This document shows positions 1 through 5,185 of a stretch of DNA of 7,481 nt, piece after piece. The stretch lies in assembly GCA_020052215.1 (NCBI GenBank), contig JAGVPN010000108.1:1-7481 (forward strand), in the 5' to 3' direction. Source of the stretch: Syntrophobacterales bacterium. Lineage in GTDB: Bacteria; Desulfobacterota; Desulfobaccia; Desulfobaccales; 0-14-0-80-60-11. Each line of letters begins with the position of its first letter. Positions within the stretch are counted from its first letter, which is position 1. The notes under the pieces were generated by a model, which did no database searches, was not told the origin of the DNA, and worked only from the letters and a program-made list of their open reading frames with translations. The position numbers and the translations under genes are program-made.

Positions 1-144
1 CTCCTCAAGATATCCCAACTGGACCATCTGGGGCCAGTAAGGGATCTGGGGCAAAGTCTCCAAAACCAGGGCCACGGTCTCTTGGGGGTCGGTGAAGGGT
101 ACCGAGCCGATGCCGGTGGTGGCCAAGCCGCTTAGGCCGAACAT
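1..144 (-). CDS. MetE/UROD-superfamily protein, N-terminal fragment (cut by window edge)
   Basis: Reading leftward from the ATG at 144, the frame stays open for 48 codons to the window edge. The protein begins MFGLSGLATTGIGSVPF and continues with TDPQETVALVLETLPQIPYW. The 'GIGSVPFTDP' start followed by a 'VLETLPQIPYWPQ' stretch resembles the opening of stand-alone proteins of the cobalamin-independent methionine synthase / uroporphyrinogen decarboxylase superfamily. These are TIM-barrel proteins of mostly unassigned substrate that may act in methyl transfer. The start is supported by a GGGAGA ribosome site about 6-11 bases upstream. The catalytic and metal-binding residues would lie outside the window, so family membership rests on the N-terminal pattern only and no specific reaction is assigned. 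Confidence 0.6.
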   Translation of the reverse strand, partial: MFGLSGLATTGIGSVPFTDPQETVALVLETLPQIPYWPQMVQLGYLEE

Positions 145-169
145 AGTCTTCTCCCGGATATTTCGCCTA

Positions 170-198
170 ACCCTATTATGTTTCCCGGACCTTGTCAA
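170..198 (-). promoter_or_regulatory. Possible sigma-70 promoter for the MetE/UROD-like gene
   Basis: On the minus strand a perfect -35 TTGACA (193-198) is followed after 17 bases by TAGGGT (170-175), which keeps the T, A and final T of a -10 box. Transcription would start near 163, about 19 bases ahead of the ATG at 144. The -10 match is weak and overlapping alternatives such as CATAAT exist, so this is a moderate call. Confidence 0.4.
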
Positions 199-221
199 TA
201 GTGCGCCCGAGTGGTATGGGC

Positions 222-645
222 CGGTGGCGCAGCCTATCCAGGCTGTACACGACTAACCTGCGCCACCGATTTAAAGCCGTGTAGCCGTGTAGAGTGCGCA
301 CTGCGCACCATCATCATGCACAGGCGAGACGCCTGTGCCACCAAATTCTCCATAACTTTTCAAGGCAGTTCCTCATGAGCCTTTGGCCCACCCGTAAATC
401 ATGAAAAGTCTGGTGCGGCGGGCCTCCGCGCCCGCCGCCGGGTCTACCAATGGTGCGCGGTGCGCACCCTACAATAAACTGGCCCCCATTGGTGGCACAG
501 GTTTTCAACCTGTGCACCCGCACCGGTAAGATACCGGTGCCACCAAAAACTTTCAGTTTCCATAGGGCGGGCTGTGCCCGCCGAATTCTGGCGGCCACAG
601 GCCGCCCTATAAGAACTGCGCCGGCACAGGCTGGAAAGCCTGTGC
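222..645. repeat. Cluster of REP-like extragenic palindromes
   Basis: At least eight hairpin-forming palindromes are packed into about 420 bp. Arms are: 222-232/258-268 (11 bp); 294-300/302-308; 318-326/330-338; 415-423/430-438; 452-458/462-468; 495-503/507-515; 520-528/532-540; a double structure with outer arms 562-570/602-610 and inner hairpins 566-572/576-582 and 590-596/600-606; and 624-632/637-645. Five are variants of one unit of about 26 bases: a GGTGGC-type head, then CACAGG or CGCAGC, a loop of 3-4 bases and the complementary arm. Some lie on the plus strand (from 223 and from 491) and others on the minus strand (ending at 343, 544 and 649). Head-plus-palindrome units in both orientations between genes are typical of REP/BIME elements, which are mobilised in trans by RAYT transposases; none is encoded here. 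Open frames across this stretch are accounted for by the repeats. Confidence 0.8.
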
Positions 646-836
646 TACCAGAAGGAACTTTTCGGCAGAAACCAAGTGGCATAAAACCTCCTCCAGGGAC
701 TTTGCGGTCCTGGGCCGGATTTTTCTATTATCATCTCGCATTTTTTTATACTTTATGGGCCCCGGTATGAGCAATTTTGTTGCATCTGTCGAGATTTTCA
801 GGCAATATTATGCACAGAAGTCTTGTAGGGGGAGAC

Positions 837-1316
837 ATGACTTCACCCAGTTCGTCGGTTGAGACCCGGAAGGTGGGGGGGAGCTATAAGCTCCTGGCGG
901 GGATGGCCTTGATCATGGGAGTATCCATGGTCCTGGTGATTCTGTTCAGCACCCATGGCTTCTATAATGTCTTTCGCTTCCGGCAGGAGTCGATCCGGCT
1001 GGATCAAGAGAACGTCCGCTTGGCCGCGGAAAATGACCGTCTGGCCCGCACCATCGACCGCCTGCAGCGTGACCCGGAATATATCCAGGACCGGATCCGG
1101 CAGGAGCTCAATTTCGTCAAGAAGAACGAGCTTATCTTCCAGTTCCCGCCGGAAAAACCGGGGACCGCGCCGCCTCTGACCGCCACCACCCACGGCGAGA
1201 CGCCGCCTCCGGCCAGGGTTCAGGCCATTTCCGAACGGAAAGCCAGCGTCCAGAAGTGGGGATCCGAACCTTCGGAAGGGTCACCCAAGAAGCGGGCCAA
1301 TCGCCGCCGTGAGTAA
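837..1316 (+). CDS. ftsB: FtsB/DivIC-family septum formation initiator
   Basis: This 159-residue protein has the FtsB/DivIC layout: a short charged cytoplasmic N-terminus (1-18), one membrane segment (about 19-38), then a periplasmic coiled coil (about 47-77, with the repeat QENVRLAAENDRLARTIDRL). The family's closing pattern follows: DPEYIQDRIRQELNFVKKNE and then LIFQF at about residues 79-103. FtsB proteins bridge early and late divisome proteins (with FtsL and FtsQ) and help activate septal peptidoglycan synthesis. The ATG at 837 is chosen because AGGGGGAG lies at 827-834; the in-frame ATGs at 777 and 813 lack a comparable site and would put extra residues ahead of the membrane segment. 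Unusually, a proline- and charge-rich tail of about 55 residues (104-159, ending KKRANRRRE) follows the conserved part; FtsB is usually near 100 residues. The family call is firm; FtsB versus another DivIC-like paralogue is less so. Confidence 0.78.
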   Translation: MTSPSSSVETRKVGGSYKLLAGMALIMGVSMVLVILFSTHGFYNVFRFRQESIRLDQENVRLAAENDRLARTIDRLQRDPEYIQDRIRQELNFVKKNELIFQFPPEKPGTAPPLTATTHGETPPPARVQAISERKASVQKWGSEPSEGSPKKRANRRRE

Positions 1317-1467
1317 GCCCTCTCCCATAACCATCATCTAAAACCAGTTTGGGGAAATTTCTTCAGCCACCTGACCGGGCCGGGACCAGGCCCCATTCCG
1401 GGGATAACGTCACCCGGCCCCTGGACGCTCCTTAACTCATTGAAATTAAAGAAGGGCAGCGAAACTT

Positions 1468-2028
1468 ATGCATTCTACCGCGGAATTTAAGAAAGGTTTG
1501 AAGATCGAACTGGACGGCGTGCCTTACACCATCGTGGACTTTCAACACGTCAAGCCGGGCAAAGGCGGGGCTTTTGTGCGCACCAAGATGAAGAGCCTGC
1601 TCTCCGGCCGGGTGCTGGATCAAACGTTCCGTTCAGGCGAAAAAGTAAAGAAGCCGGACCTCATGGAGCGGGAGATGCAGTATCTCTACGGGGATGGCGG
1701 CGACTTCCACATGATGGACAACGAGACCTATGAGCAGATCATGCTCACCGAGGACCAGGTGGGAGAGGCGCGCCTGTACTTGAGGGAGAATATGGCGGTC
1801 AAGGTCCTCTTTTTCAACCAGCAGCCAGTGGCAGTCGAGGTACCCCTGTTCGTGGAATTGGAGGTGGCGCAAACCGAACCCGGGGTGAAAGGCGACACCG
1901 CGGCGGGCGGCACCAAGCCCGCCACCCTGGAAAGCGGCGTGACCATCCAGGTACCCCTGTTCATCAATGAGGGTGACCGGGTGAAGGTGGACACCCGCAC
2001 CGGTTCATATATCGAGCGGGTTAAGTAA
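1468..2028 (+). CDS. efp: Translation elongation factor P
   Basis: The 186-residue product matches EF-P over its full length. EF-P binds ribosomes stalled on polyproline stretches, between the P and E sites, and promotes peptide bond formation. Visible features are the N-terminal KOW-like domain with the tip loop VKPGKGGAF (28-36), a central OB domain, and the C-terminal OB domain with the signature region around 134-157 (AQTEPGVKGDTAAGGTKPAT). The loop lysine K32 corresponds to E. coli Lys34, which is beta-lysylated by EpmA/EpmB. A lysine there argues against the arginine-rhamnosylation (EarP) branch, but no modification enzyme is present in the window. The GAAGGG at 1451-1456 is the likely ribosome site. 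The gene follows ftsB after 151 bp on the same strand and converges on the 3D-domain gene with a 9-bp gap and no visible terminator between them. Confidence 0.96.
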   Translation: MHSTAEFKKGLKIELDGVPYTIVDFQHVKPGKGGAFVRTKMKSLLSGRVLDQTFRSGEKVKKPDLMEREMQYLYGDGGDFHMMDNETYEQIMLTEDQVGEARLYLRENMAVKVLFFNQQPVAVEVPLFVELEVAQTEPGVKGDTAAGGTKPATLESGVTIQVPLFINEGDRVKVDTRTGSYIERVK

Positions 2029-2037
2029 GACGGCGGG

Positions 2038-2406
2038 TCAGGCCAGCTTCACCAGCACCACGTAGCGCTTCACTCCGAAGTTCCTGGCCTTGCATTGGTT
2101 GTTCAGGTAGATGTCCACCTTTTTGTTCCACCGGGGCGCCATCCGGTCTTGAAACTCAAAAACCCCCATGCCGTGCAGTAATACCCGGTCGCCAAAATCC
2201 ATATTCAGGTTTCGTTCCAAGTCCCGGCTGAGAGCAATCATCCCCACTTTGACCCGGCGCCCCGAAGAAGTAATGCCTTTGCTGCCGGGGCAATGGTGAT
2301 ATGCCGTTACCGTGACGATGGACATGGTGACGCACATCGTAGGTCGGGGACAAACCAGGACCCCCACCCCTAAGAGACAGATTATCGTTATCGCCATTTT
2401 CCGCAT
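2038..2406 (-). CDS. Secreted 3D-domain (double-psi beta-barrel) protein
   Basis: This 122-residue protein has a signal-peptide-like N-terminus (1 to about 25, MRKMAITIICLLGVGVLVC) followed almost at once by a 3D domain. Recognisable blocks are VTAYHHCPGSKGITSSG (33-49), VGMIALSRDL (54-63), FGDRVLLHGMGVFEFQDRM (71-89), VDIYL (97-101) and ARNFG (107-111). Conserved acidic residues D62, D87 and D98 fit the Asp positions that name the family. The 3D fold is shared with the catalytic barrel of MltA-type lytic transglycosylases, and stand-alone members are thought to act on or bind peptidoglycan in the envelope. Enzymatic activity is not proven for this short form. C19 and C25 lie near the probable cleavage site, but I see no clear lipobox. 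GTGAGGGA sits just upstream of the ATG at 2406. No membrane segment follows the signal peptide. Confidence 0.8.
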   Translation of the reverse strand: MRKMAITIICLLGVGVLVCPRPTMCVTMSIVTVTAYHHCPGSKGITSSGRRVKVGMIALSRDLERNLNMDFGDRVLLHGMGVFEFQDRMAPRWNKKVDIYLNNQCKARNFGVKRYVVLVKLA

Positions 2407-2535
2407 AGTTTTCCCTCACTTTTAACACGGTTGGAAGCTTACGGATGGTTCGGGAATGGAGTGAGAAAGGAACTGCCAGGGAACTGCTAAGGGCCGTGGC
2501 CCCGGGATTGCTTCGATAGTTTATTTCGCCTTCAG

Positions 2536-2558
2536 CCTCGGGCCGCCGGGCCCGGAGG
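2536..2558. repeat. GC-rich hairpin in the 3D-gene leader
   Basis: CGGGCC at 2539-2544 pairs with GGCCCG at 2549-2554 around a 4-base loop, and CCT/AGG extend the stem past one bulged base. No run of T follows on either strand, so it is not called a terminator. If the promoter at 2673-2702 is used, this hairpin lies in the leader of the 3D-domain mRNA. Confidence 0.5.
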
Positions 2559-2672
2559 AAACATTCCCCCGGCCTCGTCGGCCATCCGGTCTCAGGCTCC
2601 CATTCCCATCAATCCAATGGTGAAGTGAACTATCTGCTGCACACCCATGTGGGCTTATGTGAATTATGCGTT

Positions 2673-2702
2673 TGTATACATCAGGTGAAAAGAGGTTGTC
2701 AA
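2673..2702 (-). promoter_or_regulatory. Likely sigma-70 promoter, minus strand
   Basis: On the minus strand a perfect TTGACA (2697-2702) is followed after 18 bases by TATACA (2673-2678). The predicted start is near 2666. The only gene downstream in that direction is the 3D-domain gene at 2406, which would give a leader of about 260 nt, unless a small RNA is made instead. The match is good for sequence alone, but spacing and AT-rich context allow chance occurrence. Confidence 0.45.
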
Positions 2703-2832
2703 GAAGTTTTTTCAATAATCGTTTAACATACTGATTTAACTTATGTTTTTAGTATATATTAACTTGTCCGATTTTTCTCAATGGCGGCCTTCGATGGTTT
2801 TCCGGGGATTTTCATGCATAGGAGTGGGTTAG

Positions 2833-2942
2833 TTAGTTGAAATTACCGCAATTTATTGTGGCAAGTGGGACATTTTTGCAGATAATCCGGCTATCTTGAG
2901 AGCTGTGTAAGTATGGTAGGTTTTGTGCTTAATTTCAACTAA
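2833..2942. repeat. 13-bp perfect inverted repeat pair bounding about 110 bp
   Basis: TTAGTTGAAATTA at 2833-2845 is repeated exactly in inverse orientation at 2930-2942 (TAATTTCAACTAA), with 84 bp between. The inside holds no open frame of note. The arrangement fits a small non-autonomous element or a decayed insertion-sequence remnant. No clear target-site duplication was seen. Confidence 0.45.
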
Positions 2943-2992
2943 TTATACTATTTATATTAATCCGGCCTCCGCCACTGCCACGGCAAAATCCC

Positions 2993-3013
2993 TTTTCGGT
3001 TTTCGGTTTTCGG
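2993..3013. repeat. Three tandem copies of TTTTCGG
   Basis: The heptamer TTTTCGG is repeated three times without interruption (2993-2999, 3000-3006, 3007-3013). It sits just outside the left end of the MITE-like element and may be slippage-derived. Confidence 0.7.
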
Positions 3014-3021
3014 TTAAAAGA

Positions 3022-3204
3022 CTTTTATAGCGTTTGCCATAAATTCCTTCCTTTTGGAGGTTCTCAAATCCCCCTAAATCCCCCTTTTTCAAAGGGGGAC
3101 TTTAACAGCAATTCCTTGTAGTTCCCCCCCTTTTTTTAAGGGGGGCAGGGGGGATTATAAGGCTTCCCAATAACGGAAAAAACTTTTGGCAATTGCTATA
3201 ATTA
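3022..3204. mobile_element. MITE-like element with nested C/G hairpins
   Basis: The ends carry imperfect inverted repeats: TATAGCGTTTGCCA (3026-3039) and TGGCAATTGCTATA (3187-3200) match at 12 of 14 positions when one is inverted, and weaker similarity extends outward. Inside are two related palindromes in opposite orientation. One is TCCCCCTTT (3079-3087) with AAAGGGGGA (3091-3099); the other is CCCCCCTT (3125-3132) with AAGGGGGG (3138-3145). Their flanks also mirror each other (AAATCCCCC at left, GGGGGGATT at right). There is no coding capacity. About 180 bp, terminal inverted repeats and internal symmetry fit a miniature inverted-repeat element. No target duplication was recognised, so the exact ends are uncertain. 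Confidence 0.55.
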
Positions 3205-3272
3205 TCCATAAGTTAACAAATTGGTTTGTTGCAGCAGAAACCGAATTTGGTATTATTTATGAGGGTATCATG

Positions 3273-3333
3273 AAAAAAGCCGGGGGAGCGCCAGGCAGAT
3301 GACCCGTAGTCGCCAGCCTGTCGCTCCCCCGGC
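3273..3333 (-). terminator. Intrinsic terminator of the redox operon
   Basis: On the minus strand a 12-bp perfect GC-rich stem (GCCGGGGGAGCG, 3322-3333, pairing with CGCTCCCCCGGC, 3279-3290) is continued by CAGGC/GCCTG around the loop and followed at once by a run of six T (3273-3278). It lies about 45 bases after the stop of the selenoprotein gene and marks the end of the transcript from the 6621 operon. Confidence 0.9.
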
Positions 3334-3344
3334 GTGAATCCCTG

Positions 3345-3369
3345 GAACCCGCGGCCTCGCGGGTGGTTC
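3345..3369 (-). repeat. Hairpin between selenoprotein stop and terminator
   Basis: CCCGCG/CGCGGG (3348-3353 with 3358-3363) pair around a 4-base loop, and GAA/TTC extend the stem past a bulge. It begins 8 bases after the stop codon and is not followed by T residues. It may protect the mRNA 3' end or simply precede the terminator. It is too far from the UGA (about 190 bases) to be a bacterial SECIS. Confidence 0.55.
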
Positions 3370-3376
3370 ACACCCT

Positions 3377-3592
3377 TCAGGTGCCCCCAAAGCCGATGCT
3401 GATCTTCTCTCCCTCCACCATAACCGGCACCCGGCGGTCCCCCTGGGTGAGCCGCAGCATCTCGTCCATGGCCTGGGCGTCCAGTTTGACATCCCGAAAA
3501 ATGACCGTCAACCCCTCGTTAGTTTTGGCCTCCCGGGCCCGTTGGGTGAAAGGTCAGGCCTGCTTGCCGAAGATGGTGATCTCCCTGGTCAT
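3377..3592 (-). CDS. Glutaredoxin-like UXX-star selenoprotein (in-frame UGA read as Sec)
   Basis: From the ATG at 3592 the frame reads MTREITIFGKQA, then TGA (3554-3556, codon 13), then PFTQRAREAKTNEG and on without a stop to the TGA at 3377-3379, giving 71 residues with Sec13. The part after the UGA is clearly protein-like: LTVIFRDVKLD, MDEMLRLTQGDRRVPVMVEG, KISIGFGGT. Strand one (EITIFGK), the U-P-F-T active site, the cis-Pro in RRVPV (P56) and the closing IGFGG are the glutaredoxin/thioredoxin fold layout. U-x-x-T is the pattern of the UXX-star selenoprotein family known from anaerobic bacteria. It probably acts as a cytoplasmic thiol/selenol oxidoreductase, as no signal peptide is present. 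AGGAGGTG (3597-3604) is an almost perfect ribosome site, and the ATG overlaps the AMIN gene's stop as ATGA. The alternative is a pseudogene with one nonsense change. The position of the UGA at the active site and the intact remainder argue against that. Confidence 0.87.
3527..3540 (-). promoter_or_regulatory. Candidate bacterial SECIS hairpin after the UGA
   Basis: Fourteen bases beyond the UGA, GGCC (3536-3539) pairs with GGCC (3527-3530) around the loop CGGGA. The loop carries G at its second position and lies about 19-23 bases after the UGA. Both properties agree with general rules for bacterial SECIS elements, which sit within the coding sequence and bind SelB. The stem is only four G/C pairs and longer-range pairing (ACCC with GGGU around it) is possible, so the exact structure is uncertain. 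Confidence 0.5.
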
Positions 3593-4818
3593 TGTTCACC
3601 TCCTGATGGGGTTTCCAGGTAATAGACCTTCACGTAGAGAAAATCCACCAGATTGAGGATGGTTAGAGGATTTTCCGACACGGTGTATTGCACCCCCTCA
3701 AACCGGGGACTCACCTTGGCCCGCACGTGATTCATCACCTGGTCGGCGACCTGGGGGTTGTTGGGGCAGGCGAGCTTCAGAAAGTTCTGGAACACCGCGG
3801 CGTCGCGCAACGCCACGCTTTTGGTCTGCTCGCGCAGCTTCACCCGCAAGGGCTTCAAGGCATCATCAAAGAAATCGCCGATGTCCTCGTATTTCTGCTT
3901 GATCTTGGCGAAACTCCACTGGCGCAGACCCTGGTATTCAGTGGCAACCTCACCGGTGAGATTTTCGGTGGACAGCATGATGATGTTGATGTTGGGGGTA
4001 CTGGGGACGTTGGCCGGCAGATAAGCGATCTTCACCACCAACTCCGGGTACTTGCGGTTGGTGAGGATAAAATCGCGGCTGAAACGCCGGCCCGGGCGGT
4101 CATACCGGTTGGACTCGGACACGACCCAGCCTTCCGTCTCCAGGCCTTGCAGCAACCGGGCGGCCTTGGGCATCAGGCGGCGCAGTTCGGCGAAGCTGCC
4201 GGGGGCCACGGTGGCTTTGGGCTCCTGGTAGCCGCCCTCCTCCCCAGGTGCAGCAGGCTCCGGCAGCGTCTCCCGTTCCCGAAGTTCCCCCCGGGGCGGC
4301 GCCGTGGGAACCGGCTCCGGCTCCGGGGACGGCACGACTCTGGCCTGGACCGGCCGGGCCTTGGCATCGGGCTTTAACCCCAAGATGAACAAGGACTGCC
4401 CGCCGGGGCTGGGCCGGTTCTGCTTCCAGTAGGTAAAGGGCTTATCGGGAAAAAGGTCCAGGATGATGCGCACCCCGCCCCCGGGAGAGGCGGTTTCGGT
4501 GAGCACCTGCTGCACCAGCGCCTCATCACCCTCCAGGTGGGTGGGCAACCGCCCGGCCCGGGCCCCGGGGAACTCCACCACCAGTTGCGGTTTGCCCGAT
4601 ACCGTCCGGGAACTCACCCGGGGGGTTGCAGATCGGTCCAGAACCACGGTGAGGAGAGTATTCTCCGCCACCTTGCTCAACCCCAGTCGGCGCACTTCCA
4701 CCGCGCCGCCGGCCCCCCAGGCGTGAGGGGCAAGGCAAAGCAGCCACACCAGCAGCCAAGCCATCCTGCCCGGTTTAGCGCTTAGAGCCTTTAGACAGAT
4801 AATCCCGCTACCCTCCAC
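3589..4818 (-). CDS. Exported AMIN-domain protein with unknown C-terminal domain
   Basis: This protein of about 409 residues starts with an N-terminal export signal: basic residues K10, K15 and R18, a hydrophobic stretch 19-31, and probable cleavage after HAWG at 35. An AMIN domain follows at about 41-148 (LTVVLDRSATPRV, PQLVVEFPGA, VRIILDLF, SLFILGL). AMIN domains target periplasmic proteins to the cell wall or envelope machines. A proline/glutamate-rich linker spans about 152-206. A C-terminal region at about 208-405 I do not recognise; it is mixed alpha/beta with no membrane segment, and no amidase or catalytic motif was seen. The GTG at 4818 overlaps the lipoprotein gene by 11 bp, and the 3' end overlaps the selenoprotein start by 4 bp (ATGA). 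An internal ATG at 4764 (residue 19) would still give a signal peptide but lacks a properly spaced ribosome site, so the start is uncertain. Confidence 0.75.
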   Translation of the reverse strand: MEGSGIICLKALSAKPGRMAWLLVWLLCLAPHAWGAGGAVEVRRLGLSKVAENTLLTVVLDRSATPRVSSRTVSGKPQLVVEFPGARAGRLPTHLEGDEALVQQVLTETASPGGGVRIILDLFPDKPFTYWKQNRPSPGGQSLFILGLKPDAKARPVQARVVPSPEPEPVPTAPPRGELRERETLPEPAAPGEEGGYQEPKATVAPGSFAELRRLMPKAARLLQGLETEGWVVSESNRYDRPGRRFSRDFILTNRKYPELVVKIAYLPANVPSTPNINIIMLSTENLTGEVATEYQGLRQWSFAKIKQKYEDIGDFFDDALKPLRVKLREQTKSVALRDAAVFQNFLKLACPNNPQVADQVMNHVRAKVSPRFEGVQYTVSENPLTILNLVDFLYVKVYYLETPSGGEQ

Positions 4819-5185
4819 CCTGGACCCGCTTGAAGGTCACACAGGAACCGGGGGGACAACCGGGGTGCCAATCGCCGGTCATGTCCGCGGACAATATCTT
4901 GCCACCCTCGGCAGGGGTGACGACGAGAATGGCCCCCGGCTTGGTGTAAATAAAGATCTTGCCGTCATTCACCATCCAGGTGAATTCAACGGTTTTCCCC
5001 CCGAGAGTCCAGGTTCCCTTGCCATTCTCCTGGAGGTCTAGATCAACGTGCTTATCACCGGCAAAGGGCTGAATGGATTTATACGCCCCGGCAAACTGGG
5101 AGCGAGACTCCCCACAACCTCCCAGGATCAACCCCACCATGACCAGACCCAGGACCGCGGCCACCTTTAGAAAGTCTTTTTTCAT
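4808..5185 (-). CDS. Small outer-envelope lipoprotein, function unknown
   Basis: This 125-residue product has a textbook lipoprotein signal: KK at 2-3, hydrophobic 8-21, and lipobox LGGC ending at C24. The residue after Cys is Gly, not Asp, so Lol sorting to the outer membrane is expected. The mature part of about 100 residues looks beta-rich (HVDLDLQENGKGTWTLGG, VEFTWMVNDGKIFIYT, AILVVTPAEGG), like small barrel or lipocalin-type lipoproteins, but no family is assigned. Near the C-terminus C110 and C115 (GCPPGSC) could form a disulfide. That is notable next to a MauE-like membrane protein in the same operon. Its ATG overlaps the upstream gene's TGA as ATGA, and its own TAG lies inside the start of the AMIN gene, so translation of all three is probably coupled. 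Confidence 0.8.
   Translation of the reverse strand: MKKDFLKVAAVLGLVMVGLILGGCGESRSQFAGAYKSIQPFAGDKHVDLDLQENGKGTWTLGGKTVEFTWMVNDGKIFIYTKPGAILVVTPAEGGKILSADMTGDWHPGCPPGSCVTFKRVQGGG

Larger units (their letters stand above)
2407..3272. other. Long gene-poor, compositionally mixed intergenic stretch
   Basis: No frame here has both a credible start and protein-like composition. Position 2407-2620 is GC-rich and structured, including the duplicated octamer GGAACTGC at 2469-2476 and 2480-2487 and a hairpin at 2536-2558. Position 2690-2960 is much more AT-rich than the flanking genes. The stretch then holds a tandem heptamer (2993-3013) and a MITE-like element (3022-3204). The short minus-strand frame 2521-2715 has no ribosome site and starts upstream of the predicted -35 box, so it is not taken as a gene. 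Confidence 0.6.

Noticed and set aside
222..268. Possible tRNA-like foldback
   Set aside because: The 11-bp arms enclose only 25 bases, with no anticodon or T-arm pattern and no CCA end; it fits the REP-like family instead.
222..645. CRISPR array
   Set aside because: Units vary in sequence, orientation and spacing, there are no uniform spacers, and no cas genes are in the window.
314..770. Overlapping open frames on both strands in 314-682 and 450-770
   Set aside because: They lie within or overlap the palindrome cluster, their peptides contain the GTGILPV-type strings produced by such repeats, and neither has a ribosome site.
1317..1467. Terminator or leader structure between ftsB and efp
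   Set aside because: G/C-rich runs are present but no stable stem followed by a T run could be paired.
2521..2715. Short minus-strand frame of 64 residues
   Set aside because: No ribosome site, composition unlike a protein, and its start lies upstream of the predicted -35 box.
3269..3301. Ten-codon plus-strand frame beginning ATGAAAAAAGCC
   Set aside because: It is made of the reverse of the terminator stem and T run; too short and without support.
3377..3592. Reading the UGA gene as a decayed pseudogene
   Set aside because: The only interruption is TGA at the active-site position, everything else is intact including the ribosome site and coupling, and a UGA selenoprotein family with this pattern exists.
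3268..3656. Frames on both strands over the selenoprotein gene and terminator (3268-3492 minus, 3363-3656 plus)
   Set aside because: They are out of frame with the UGA-containing gene, lack ribosome sites and run through the terminator or hairpins.
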